DNA of 64,000 nucleotides from Pseudazoarcus pumilus (GTDB lineage: Bacteria > Pseudomonadota > Gammaproteobacteria > Burkholderiales > Rhodocyclaceae). The DNA lies in contig NZ_CP025682.1 in assembly GCF_002872475.1 (NCBI RefSeq), forward strand, positions 1,736,001 to 1,800,000, written 5' to 3'. This document shows positions 11,795 through 20,231 of this stretch, one piece after another (the first letter of the stretch is position 1; each line of letters opens with the position of its first letter). Under the pieces are notes generated by a model. It did not search any database. It was not told the DNA's origin and saw only the letters and a list, made by a program, of their open reading frames with translations. The translations under genes and the position numbers were made by a program.

Positions 11795-13456
11795 ATGACA
11801 GCCCGCAACGCCTTTCGCCGCTATCTGCTCGCATGGGCGCTGCTCGTGCTTGGCTCGACCCTGTGTCTGCCGAGCGCGGCCCGAACCGACGGGCAGTTGC
11901 AGCCGGTGCGCGTACAACTCAAGTGGACCCACCAGTTCCAGTTCGCGGGCTATTACGCGGCGATTCACCAGGGCTATTACCGCGATGCCGGCTTCGAGGT
12001 GACGCTGATCGAACACCAGCCCGGCCTGGGCGCGATCGACCAGCTCATCGGCGGCCGCGTGGACTATGCCGTAGGCGATTCGGGCGTATTGCTGTACCGC
12101 GCCACCGGCGTGCCGCTGGTCGCGCTGGCCGCGATCTTCCAGCAGTCGCCCTCGATCCTGCTCACGCTCGAGGAATCGGGCATCGAGACGCTGGCCGACC
12201 TGCGCGGCAAGCGCATCATGCTGCTCGGCGGCTATCTCAACGCCGAGCTGATGTCGATGCTCGCCACGGCCGGCATCGGCGCGGACGACTTCACGCTGTT
12301 GCCCGCCGACACCGACGTGCGCGCACTGATCGACGGACGCACCGAGGCCTACAACGCCTACACCACGAACGAGCCGTTCGCGCTCTCCCGACGCGGCATC
12401 GCGCACCGGGCCTTCTCGCCCTCCGACTACGGCGTGGATTTCTACGCCGATATCCTGGTCACGACCGAGGGTCGGGTGGCGGCCGATGCGGACGGCGTAC
12501 GCCGCTTCACCGAGGCGACCTTGCGCGGCTGGCGCTACGCGGTCGACAACCCGGAAGAAGTCGTCGATCTGATTCTCGAGCACTACAACACCCAGGCACG
12601 CTCACGCGACCACCTGCTGTTCGAGGCTCGCGAGGCAATCCGCCTGATCCTGCCCAACGTCGTGCCGATCGGTTTCATCAACGAGGAGCGATTCGCGCGC
12701 ATCGCGAAAGTCTTTCGCGACCAGGGTCAGCTCGCCAACGCCGTAGACCTGAACGAATTCATCTACCGGCCCGACGACGACCGGCTGTTCGAAGTGCTTG
12801 CTCGCCACCGGCTGCAGATTGCCGCCGCGGTGATCGCGCTGTTCGCGCTGGCGCTGCTCTCCCATATCCTGCGTCTGCGCGCCCAGGTCCGCGCACGCAC
12901 GCGCGAGCTCGACGCGGCACGAGAATGCGCCGAGATCGAGGCCCGCACCGATGCACTCACCGGCCTGCCCAACCGACGCAGCTTCCTCGAAACCCTGCAC
13001 CGGGATCTGGCACGCGCCGAACGCAGGAACGAGCCGCTGACGCTGATGAGTCTGGATATCGATCATTTCAAGACCATCAACGACCGCTACGGCCATGCCG
13101 CCGGCGATCTTGCCCTGCAGCGCACCGCCGAGACGCTGGCCGCGCACGTGCGCTCGGGCGACATGGCCGCGCGCATCGGCGGAGAGGAGTTCGCAGTGGC
13201 CTGTCACGCAATCGGCGGACCGGAAACCCTGATCCTGGCCGAGCGCCTGCGCGCTGCGGTCGAGGCGACCGAGATCGTTTTCGAAGACCAGCACATCGCG
13301 CTGACGGTGAGTATCGGCGTCGCCGAGCGTGAAGCAACGGATGACGTCGGGAATCTGCTGCGCAAGGCCGATCTGGCCCTGTACGTGGCCAAGCAGCAGG
13401 GACGCAACCGCGTGTGCACGCCGAGCGTCGGCCCGCCCGAGACGCGCAGCGATTGA
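11795..13456 (+). CDS. Diguanylate cyclase with periplasmic NMT1/ThiY-like binding domain
   Basis: 553 residues. A signal/anchor segment (residues 8-30) is followed by a periplasmic NMT1/THI5-like substrate-binding domain (about 35-320; VQLKWTHQFQFAGYYAA and GGRVDYAVGDSG are typical), a membrane helix near 335-358, a short coiled coil and a GGDEF domain. The active site reads GGEEF at 462-466, a functional variant, with an RSGD inhibitory site just before it, so c-di-GMP synthesis with product feedback is expected. NMT1-type domains bind pyrimidine precursors, taurine or related small molecules; the ligand here is unknown. Confidence 0.88.
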   Translation: MTARNAFRRYLLAWALLVLGSTLCLPSAARTDGQLQPVRVQLKWTHQFQFAGYYAAIHQGYYRDAGFEVTLIEHQPGLGAIDQLIGGRVDYAVGDSGVLLYRATGVPLVALAAIFQQSPSILLTLEESGIETLADLRGKRIMLLGGYLNAELMSMLATAGIGADDFTLLPADTDVRALIDGRTEAYNAYTTNEPFALSRRGIAHRAFSPSDYGVDFYADILVTTEGRVAADADGVRRFTEATLRGWRYAVDNPEEVVDLILEHYNTQARSRDHLLFEAREAIRLILPNVVPIGFINEERFARIAKVFRDQGQLANAVDLNEFIYRPDDDRLFEVLARHRLQIAAAVIALFALALLSHILRLRAQVRARTRELDAARECAEIEARTDALTGLPNRRSFLETLHRDLARAERRNEPLTLMSLDIDHFKTINDRYGHAAGDLALQRTAETLAAHVRSGDMAARIGGEEFAVACHAIGGPETLILAERLRAAVEATEIVFEDQHIALTVSIGVAEREATDDVGNLLRKADLALYVAKQQGRNRVCTPSVGPPETRSD

Positions 13457-13544
13457 GTCACCCCGGCGTGGCGCGCGAGCCGCGATTCGGTTAGGTTCAC
13501 GCCTTCGCGCCGCAGACTGCGGCCACCCCACCCCGGAAGAATCG

Positions 13545-14768
13545 ATGAAACCCGCCCTACCGCTGTTCCTCGCGCTGGCCGTGCTGAGCACGCCCGCGTT
13601 CGCACAATCGCCCGCCACCACGCAGGACGCGCCGATCCCGACGCTTCCTGAGGTCTCCACCACCGCCTCCCCGTATGCGCCCGAAACCGATACGGCCGAG
13701 GCGCCACCATCGACACCCGACGCCGTCACACCCCTGGAGGCCACTGCGTCAGCGTCCGATGAGGTTCGCGCCGACGCGGCCGACGCAACGCAGCCGGCGG
13801 ACGCGCCCCGCACTTCCGGCGATGCGGACGCGGACGCGGACACCGTCACGGACAACGACAGCGTCCGCGACGATGGCGATCCGCCCCTCTCGCGCGCGGA
13901 AGTCGACCGTCTGCCGGTGCGCGCATTGTGGAACATCCCTTACGCCGGGCTGCGCGAAGCGCGCCACCGTCTCGACCTGTACCTGCCGCGCGAGCCGAGC
14001 GTCTTCCCGCTGCCCGTGATCGTGTTCTTCCACGGCGGAGACTGGGTCGCGGGCGACAAGCGCGACGCGGCGCGACGCCTTCTGCCCTTGGTACTGAGTG
14101 GACGCTACGCAGTGGTCTCAGCCAACTACCGGCTGGCCGACGACGCCCGCTGGCCCGCACAGATCGAGGACGCCAAGGCGGTGATCCGTTGGATACGCGC
14201 CGGCGAACGGCGCTACGGCTTTGATCCGGAGCGCATCGGCGTGTGGGGCGAGGACGCCGGCGCGCAACTGGCGATGCTGCTCGGCACCACCGGCGACATC
14301 GCCGCCGTCGAGGGCGACTTCGGCCGACTGGCGCCGAACAGCCGCGTACAGGCGGTCGTCAGTTTTTCCGGGACATCGGACGTACCGGGGCTGCTCATCC
14401 AGCCCGGACGCATCGACCACGATATGCCGGATTCGCCCTCGTCCCGCCTGCTCGGCCAGCCCCCCTCGCAGCTGGCCGATGCCGCACGCCAGGCCTCGCC
14501 GCTGCACTGGGTCACTGCCGACGACGCACCAACGCTGCACGTACACGGCACGCTCGATCGCATCGTCACGATGGCCCAGCCGGAGGCCATGGACGCGGCG
14601 CTGCGCGCAGTCGGTGTCGAAAGCGTGCTGGTGCCGGTTCTCAACGCGCGCCACGACGGGTTCGGCGCGGTCGCAGACGAGCATGCGCGGGTGTTCTTCG
14701 AACGCCATCTGCACGACAAGCCACTGGCGCTGCCGTCGGACGAAATCCTCGACTTGCAACCGCAGTAG
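13545..14768 (+). CDS. Secreted alpha/beta hydrolase (BD-FAE/carboxylesterase-like) with Asp at nucleophile position
   Basis: 407 residues. A signal peptide (1-22, ends AFAQ) is followed by a disordered Ala/Thr/Asp-rich linker to about residue 120 and then an alpha/beta-hydrolase domain. The oxyanion motif HGGDW is near residue 163. The nucleophile elbow reads GEDAG instead of the expected GESAG, putting Asp at residue 237. A DRIV acid region and RHDGFG (His) are near the C-terminus. Relatives are esterases cleaving feruloyl or acyl esters. With Asp for Ser it may be inactive, a binding protein, or use a different chemistry. Confidence 0.75.
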   Translation: MKPALPLFLALAVLSTPAFAQSPATTQDAPIPTLPEVSTTASPYAPETDTAEAPPSTPDAVTPLEATASASDEVRADAADATQPADAPRTSGDADADADTVTDNDSVRDDGDPPLSRAEVDRLPVRALWNIPYAGLREARHRLDLYLPREPSVFPLPVIVFFHGGDWVAGDKRDAARRLLPLVLSGRYAVVSANYRLADDARWPAQIEDAKAVIRWIRAGERRYGFDPERIGVWGEDAGAQLAMLLGTTGDIAAVEGDFGRLAPNSRVQAVVSFSGTSDVPGLLIQPGRIDHDMPDSPSSRLLGQPPSQLADAARQASPLHWVTADDAPTLHVHGTLDRIVTMAQPEAMDAALRAVGVESVLVPVLNARHDGFGAVADEHARVFFERHLHDKPLALPSDEILDLQPQ

Positions 14769-14869
14769 GGCCTGCAATGCTGAATTGTCGTGACGCTCGC
14801 GCAAGCATCCCTGCGCCCCGCGCACACGTACGGCGATAGACTGGATTTCCGTTATCGAAGGAGCGCGCG

Positions 14870-15616
14870 ATGCAGCCCGTTCTGTTGATCACCGGTGCAA
14901 GCCGTGGCATCGGAGCCGCCACTGCAAGGCTGGCCGCGGAACGCGGCCACGCCGTGTGCGTGAACTACCGTCGCGATGAAACCGGCGCGCAGGCCTTGGT
15001 GCGCGAGATCGAAGTCGGCGGCGGTCGCGCGATCGCGGTGCAGGCCGACGTCGCCATCGAAGCCGACGTGGTGCGCCTGTTCGAGACCGTGGACGCGCAG
15101 CTGGGCACGCTCTCCGGCCTCGTCAACAATGCCGGCGTGCTCGAGCGCCAGGGCCGCGTCGAGGACATCGACGCGGCACGACTCGCGCGCATCTTCGCCA
15201 CCAACGTCACCGGCGCCTTCGTGTGCGCGCGCGAGGCCGTGCGCCGCATGTCCACGCGCCACGGCGGGCGTGGCGGCGCGATCGTCAATGTCTCCTCGAT
15301 CGCCGCACGCCTGGGCGCGCCGGGCGAGTATGTCGATTACGCGGCCAGCAAGGGGGCGCTCGACACGCTCACGCTGGGACTGGCGCGCGAGGTCGCGGCC
15401 GAGGGCATTCGCGTCAACGCGGTGCGTCCGGGCCTGATCCACACCGGCATCCACGCCGACGGCGGCGAACCGGGGCGGGTCGAACGCATCGCCCCCAGCC
15501 TGCCGATGGGCCGCGGCGGCACGCCCGAGGAGGTCGCGCAAGCCATCCTGTGGCTGCTCTCAGAGGAGGCTTCCTACGCCACCGGCAGCTTCATCGAACT
15601 GGGCGGCGGGCGCTGA
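14870..15616 (+). CDS. SDR family oxidoreductase
   Basis: 248-residue classical short-chain dehydrogenase/reductase. The TGASRGIG cofactor-binding loop is at residues 8-15, NNAG near 85, the catalytic Ser in NVSSIAA and YAASK near 160. The RR after the second strand (VNYRR) suggests NADP(H). Sequence resembles glucose-1-dehydrogenase/FabG-like sugar or acyl reductases; substrate is not evident. An AAGGAG site precedes the ATG. Its stop touches the stop of the convergent aceE. Confidence 0.88.
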   Translation: MQPVLLITGASRGIGAATARLAAERGHAVCVNYRRDETGAQALVREIEVGGGRAIAVQADVAIEADVVRLFETVDAQLGTLSGLVNNAGVLERQGRVEDIDAARLARIFATNVTGAFVCAREAVRRMSTRHGGRGGAIVNVSSIAARLGAPGEYVDYAASKGALDTLTLGLAREVAAEGIRVNAVRPGLIHTGIHADGGEPGRVERIAPSLPMGRGGTPEEVAQAILWLLSEEASYATGSFIELGGGR

Positions 15617-15617
15617 T

Positions 15618-18302
15618 TCAGCGCGTCCAAGGCGGCGGCGCTTCCGCGTCGATGCCGTAACGCGCAATGGCCTCGGCCTGCAGCTTCGCATCCAGGTCGC
15701 CGCGCTCGACCAGCGCGTGGATCGCGGCCATCACGATGTGACGGCGGTCCACCTCGAAGAAGTCGCGCAGCGCGCTGCGCCGGTCGCTGCGGCCGAAGCC
15801 GTCGGTGCCCAGCGCATGAAAGCGGTTGGGCAGATAGGCGGCAATCAGTTGCGGTACGGCGCGCACCCAATCGCTGACGGCGACCACCGGGGCATCGTCC
15901 GCGATGCAGCGGCGCAGGTGGCTCACCGGCGCATCCTCCCCGGGATGCAGCCGCGCGCTGCGCTCGGCCTCGCGCGCGTCGCGTGCCAGTTCCGACCAGC
16001 TCGTCACGCTCCACACCTCGCTGGCGATGCCCCAGTCGGCAGCGAGCATCTCGGCCGCCGCCACGGCCTCGGGCAGCAGCGAGCCCGAACCGCACAGGTG
16101 CACGCGGCCTCTCGCCTTCTTCGGCGCGTGGCGGGCGAAGCGGTACATGCCGCGCAGGATGTCGTCCTCGACGCCGGCCGGCATGCTCGGCTGGGCGTGA
16201 TTTTCGTTGGCCACCGTGAGGTAGTAGAAGACATCCTCGCGCGCATCGAGCATGCGGCGCATGCCGTCGGCGGCGATCACCGCCAGCTCGTAGGCGAAGG
16301 CCGGGTCCCAGGCGCGGCAGTTGGGCACCGTGGCGGCGACGAGCTGGCTGCTGCCGTCCTGGTGCTGCAGACCCTCGCCGCTGAGCGTGGTGCGTCCGGC
16401 CGTGGCGCCGATCAGAAAGCCGCGTGCACGCTGGTCGGCGGCGGCCCAGATCAGGTCGCCGACGCGCTGGAAGCCGAAGATCGAGTAATAGATGTAGAAC
16501 GGCAGCATGGCCAGGCCATGCGTGCTGTAGGACGTCGCCGCGGCCACCCAGGACGACATCGCACCGGCCTCGGTGATGCCCTCTTCGAGCAGCTGGCCGT
16601 CGCGCGCCTCGCGGTAGGACAGCATGGAGCCCGCGTCCTCGGGCTCGTAGAGCTGGCCGTGCGGCGAGTAGATGCCGATCTGGCGGAACAGCGCCGCCAT
16701 GCCGAAGGTGCGTGCCTCGTCGGCGACGATGGGCACGATGCGCGGGCCCAGCGTCCTGTCGCGCAGCAGGCCGGAGAGCATGCGCGTGAAGGCCACGGTG
16801 CTCGACATCGCCTTGCCGTCGGCCTCCAGCGCGAAGCGCGCCCAGGCGGCCAGCGGCGGCACTGCCAGCGCAGCCGCCTCGCTGCGACGTGCGGGCAGCG
16901 CACCGCCCAGCGCCGCACGGCGTTCGCGCAGGTATTCGAGTTCGCGGCTGCCCTCGGCCGGACGATGAAAGCGCATCTCGGCCAGATCTTCGTCGGTGAG
17001 GGGCAGCGCGAAGCGGTCGCGGAAGGCCCGCAGCGCGTCGACGTCGAGCTTCTTCTGCTGGTGCGCAGTATTGCGTGACTCGCCCGCGCCACCCATGCCG
17101 TAGCCCTTCTTGGTCTTGGCCAGGATCACGGTGGGCTGGCCGGCGTGCTGGCGCGCCGCGTGCATCGCGGCATGGAGTTTGCGCAGGTCGTGGCCACCAC
17201 GCTTTAGGCCGTCGATCTCCTCGAAGCTCATGTGCGAGACCAGCGCGCGCAGTTCGGGGTCGAGATCGAAGAAATGGCTCTTGTTGTAGGCGCCGTCGTT
17301 GGCGCCCAGCGTCTGATACTCGCCATCCACGGTGCTGGCGAAGCGGCGAAGCAGCGCGTGGTGGGTGTCGCGCGCGAACAGCGCGTCCCAGTCCGAACCC
17401 CACAGCACCTTGATCACGTTCCAGCCGGCGCCGGTGAAGATCGATTCGAGTTCCTCGATGATGCGTCCGTTGCCACGCACCGGCCCGTCCAGGCGCTGCA
17501 GGTTGCAGTTGACGATGAAGGTCAGGTTGTCGAGGCCCTCGCGCGCGGCCAGGCTCAGGCCGGCGAGCGATTCGGGCTCGTCCATCTCGCCGTCGCCGAA
17601 CACGCCCCAGACGTGGCGCGTCGACGTGTCGAGCAGGCCGCGATGCGCGAGGTAACGCATGAAGCGCGCCTGGTAGACGGCGCTGATCGGCCCGATGCCC
17701 ATCGAGCCGGTGGGAAACTGCCAGAAATCCGGCATCAGCCAAGGGTGCGGGTAGGACGACAGCCCCTGCCCACCGGTCTCCTGGCGATAGTTGGCCAGCC
17801 GCGCCTCGTCGAGCCGCCCTTCGAGATAGGCGCGCGCATACACGCCGGGCGCCGAATGCGGCTGGAAGAACACCAGATCGCCGCCGCCGGGCGCGTCCGC
17901 GCCACGGAAGAAATGGTTGAAGCCGGTCTCGAAGATCTCGGCGGCCGAGGCGAAGCTGGCGATGTGCCCACCCAGTTCGCCGTAGGCCTGGTTGGCGCGT
18001 ACCACCATCGCCAGCGCGTTCCAGCGCACCAGCGCGGTGATGCGCTCCTCCAGCGCCAGATCACCCGGGTACGGCGGCTGGCGTTCGAGCGGTATGGTGT
18101 TGCGGTGGCTGGAATACGGCTGCACGTGGGCGAGGATGCCCAGTTCCTGCGCCTGCTCCTCGAGCTGGCGCAGCAGGAAGCGCCCGCGCGCCTCGCCGCC
18201 AGCGCGCACGACGGCGGCCAGCGCATCCAGCCACTCGGCGGTCTCGGCCGGATCGAGGTCCTCGTCCGGCACCGGGCCATGGATCGGGTCGTGGATGTTC
18301 AT
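15618..18302 (-). CDS. aceE: Pyruvate dehydrogenase E1 component, homodimeric type (orphan)
   Basis: 894-residue thiamine-diphosphate enzyme of the homodimeric E1 family, close to the 887 residues of E. coli AceE. The TPP motif [10 protein letters not shown] with downstream NCN is near residues 225-260, and [10 protein letters not shown] and DGFGRSD appear near the C-terminus. E1 decarboxylates pyruvate and acylates the E2 lipoyl domain. No aceF or lpd lies nearby, so it is either a second E1 paralogue working with E2/E3 encoded elsewhere or has a shifted 2-oxoacid substrate. The ATG at 18302 has GGGAGG upstream. An Lrp/AsnC gene is divergent, 128 bp away, and is the likely regulator. Confidence 0.93.
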   Translation of the reverse strand: MNIHDPIHGPVPDEDLDPAETAEWLDALAAVVRAGGEARGRFLLRQLEEQAQELGILAHVQPYSSHRNTIPLERQPPYPGDLALEERITALVRWNALAMVVRANQAYGELGGHIASFASAAEIFETGFNHFFRGADAPGGGDLVFFQPHSAPGVYARAYLEGRLDEARLANYRQETGGQGLSSYPHPWLMPDFWQFPTGSMGIGPISAVYQARFMRYLAHRGLLDTSTRHVWGVFGDGEMDEPESLAGLSLAAREGLDNLTFIVNCNLQRLDGPVRGNGRIIEELESIFTGAGWNVIKVLWGSDWDALFARDTHHALLRRFASTVDGEYQTLGANDGAYNKSHFFDLDPELRALVSHMSFEEIDGLKRGGHDLRKLHAAMHAARQHAGQPTVILAKTKKGYGMGGAGESRNTAHQQKKLDVDALRAFRDRFALPLTDEDLAEMRFHRPAEGSRELEYLRERRAALGGALPARRSEAAALAVPPLAAWARFALEADGKAMSSTVAFTRMLSGLLRDRTLGPRIVPIVADEARTFGMAALFRQIGIYSPHGQLYEPEDAGSMLSYREARDGQLLEEGITEAGAMSSWVAAATSYSTHGLAMLPFYIYYSIFGFQRVGDLIWAAADQRARGFLIGATAGRTTLSGEGLQHQDGSSQLVAATVPNCRAWDPAFAYELAVIAADGMRRMLDAREDVFYYLTVANENHAQPSMPAGVEDDILRGMYRFARHAPKKARGRVHLCGSGSLLPEAVAAAEMLAADWGIASEVWSVTSWSELARDAREAERSARLHPGEDAPVSHLRRCIADDAPVVAVSDWVRAVPQLIAAYLPNRFHALGTDGFGRSDRRSALRDFFEVDRRHIVMAAIHALVERGDLDAKLQAEAIARYGIDAEAPPPWTR

Positions 18303-18430
18303 GTGCGCCTCCCGCGTCGTCGTTACCGAAGATGCTACGCCGGAGGGCACCGCATGGGCTGCTCATGTCGTTGCCGGAATGCAGCCGTTGCAGCACACTG
18401 TTCCGGGACAACCGGGTCAGGGAGCAGATC

Positions 18431-18910
18431 ATGCCGCACAAGACACTCGATGCGATTGACCTTCGCATCCTCGACGCCTTGCAGGAGAACGCCCGGCTGA
18501 CCAACGTCGAACTGGCCGCGCGCGTGAACCTGTCGCCGTCGCCGTGCCTGGCGCGCGTGCGCGCGCTCGAAGCGGCCGGCGTGATCCACCGTCACGTCAC
18601 CTTGCTCGACCCGGCCGCAGTCGGGCTGCCGGTGAGCGTGTTCATCCAGATCAGCCTGGAAAAGCAGACCACCGCTGCGCTGGAGGTGTTCGAGCGCGAG
18701 ATCGCCGCGCGCCCGGAAGTGATGGAGTGCTATCTGATGAGCGGCAACGCCGACTATCTGATCCGCGTCGTCGTGCCGGACGTGCGCTCGCTCGAACGCT
18801 TCATCCTCGACCGGCTCACGCCGATTCCGGGCATCGTCAACATCCGCTCGAGCTTTGCGCTCAAGCAGGTCAAGTACGAGACCGCGCTGCCGCTTGCCCC
18901 GACCGACTGA
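18431..18910 (+). CDS. Lrp/AsnC family transcriptional regulator
   Basis: 159 residues. The N-terminal helix-turn-helix is clear ([17 protein letters not shown], then [19 protein letters not shown]), and the C-terminal RAM ligand domain follows ([17 protein letters not shown]). Such proteins form octamers that respond to amino acids or related acids and often control the divergent gene. Here that is aceE, so 2-oxoacid or amino-acid responsive control of E1 is a reasonable inference. The ATG at 18431 is preceded by GGGAGCAG. Confidence 0.9.
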   Translation: MPHKTLDAIDLRILDALQENARLTNVELAARVNLSPSPCLARVRALEAAGVIHRHVTLLDPAAVGLPVSVFIQISLEKQTTAALEVFEREIAARPEVMECYLMSGNADYLIRVVVPDVRSLERFILDRLTPIPGIVNIRSSFALKQVKYETALPLAPTD

Positions 18911-18959
18911 GTGCCACCGTCGCGCGCCCGCCTCAGAGCGGCTCGCGCGGCACCCATGG

Positions 18960-19247
18960 TCAGCGGTACTTGTCGGCCGCTGCCTTGAATCCCTTGGCGA
19001 GTTCGTCCCAGGCGCTCTCCACGCTCTCGCGCAGGGTCTCGAAGGCTTCCTCGCTGGCTTCATTGACGTCGCGCATGCGCTCGCGCAGCTTTTCGCGCTG
19101 CATGCGCATGGCCGAGATCTGCTTCTCGTACTCGATCTTGGCGTCGGCCTGTGCGCCGCGCGCCTGCGCCTCGATCTTCTCGATCTCGGCGTTCCACTCG
19201 TCGATCTGGGCCTTCATCTTCTCGAGATAGGCTTCACGGGTGCTCAT
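18960..19247 (-). CDS. Small coiled-coil protein, stress-response-like
   Basis: 95 residues, almost entirely one charged amphipathic helix with heptad character (residues 3-80; KMKAQIDEWNAEIEKIEAQA). It resembles small coiled-coil proteins annotated as sll1863-type stress-response proteins, but function is unknown. A strong AAGGAGG site precedes the ATG at 19247. It is convergent with the Lrp gene and divergent from the channel gene. Confidence 0.7.
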   Translation of the reverse strand: MSTREAYLEKMKAQIDEWNAEIEKIEAQARGAQADAKIEYEKQISAMRMQREKLRERMRDVNEASEEAFETLRESVESAWDELAKGFKAAADKYR

Positions 19248-19384
19248 GTCGTCCTCCTTGGCTTGGCAGGCGACGCCTGCAGGTTGGTCGGACTCGCAGG
19301 CCGCATCGCCCTGTGCGCCGGCCCGCGCCCCTACAGTGTAAGCTCCTCGCGTGACAATGCGAATGCGTGCGCGCCGAGCTGACG

Positions 19385-20230
19385 ATGAGCCGATTCCACT
19401 CGCCCGAACCGTTCAACACCGAAGGCTGGCGCCACCGCAGCTTCTGCGTCGTATTCGGGCACGACACCTTCGCCGGGCGCGTGTTCGACGTCGCCCTGAT
19501 CGTCGTGATCCTGACCAGCGTCGCGGTCGCGCTGATGGACACCATCGACGCGCTGCATGTGCGCTGGGGCCAGATCTTCTTCGCGATGGAGTGGGCCTTC
19601 ACCCTGCTGTTTACCGCCGAATACGTGTTCCGCATGGCGATCGTGCGCGAGCGCATGCGCTACGCGCGCAGCTTCTATGGCGTGATCGACCTGCTGGCGG
19701 TGCTGCCCACCTATCTGTCGCTTCTGTTTCCCGGCGCGCAGTACCTGGCCGTGCTGCGCGTGCTGCGCATCCTGCGCATCTTCGAGGTGCTGCACCTGCG
19801 CCGCTACACACGCGAGAGCAGCGTGCTGCTCGACTCGTTGCACAACAGCTGGCGCAAGATCCTGGTGTTCCTGCTGGCGATGCTCGCGATCATCACGGTA
19901 TTCGGCGCCGTGATCTATCTGGTCGAGGAGCCCCAGAACGGCTTCACCAGCATCCCGCAGTCGATGTACTGGGCGCTGGTCAGCGTCACCACCGTGGGCT
20001 ACGGCGACATCTCGCCGGCAACCCCCGCGGGCAAGCTGGTGGCGTCGGTGCTGATCCTGCTCGGCTACGGCATCATCGCCGTGCCCACCGGCATCTATAC
20101 GGCCGAACTGGCCACCACGCTGCGCCGGCGGCTGGACGGTCGCCGCTGCGCGCAATGCGAACGCGTCGGTCACGAGGACGACGCAAGGCATTGCCGGCAC
20201 TGCGGCGCGGAGCTACCCCCGCGCGACTGA
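19385..20230 (+). CDS. Voltage-gated-type (Kv) potassium channel with C-terminal zinc ribbon
   Basis: 281 residues from the ATG at 19385. It has six predicted membrane helices: S1-S3, an S4-like segment with Arg every third position (VLRVLRILRIF near residue 125), S5, a pore loop with the selectivity filter TTVGYGD near residue 205, and S6. The short tail holds two CxxC pairs (CAQC...CRHC), forming a probable zinc ribbon, which is not standard in minimal Kv channels. K+ selectivity is well supported; voltage gating is inferred from S4. It converges with the SLC13 gene, stops 1 bp apart. Confidence 0.9.
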   Translation: MSRFHSPEPFNTEGWRHRSFCVVFGHDTFAGRVFDVALIVVILTSVAVALMDTIDALHVRWGQIFFAMEWAFTLLFTAEYVFRMAIVRERMRYARSFYGVIDLLAVLPTYLSLLFPGAQYLAVLRVLRILRIFEVLHLRRYTRESSVLLDSLHNSWRKILVFLLAMLAIITVFGAVIYLVEEPQNGFTSIPQSMYWALVSVTTVGYGDISPATPAGKLVASVLILLGYGIIAVPTGIYTAELATTLRRRLDGRRCAQCERVGHEDDARHCRHCGAELPPRD

Positions 20231-20231
20231 T

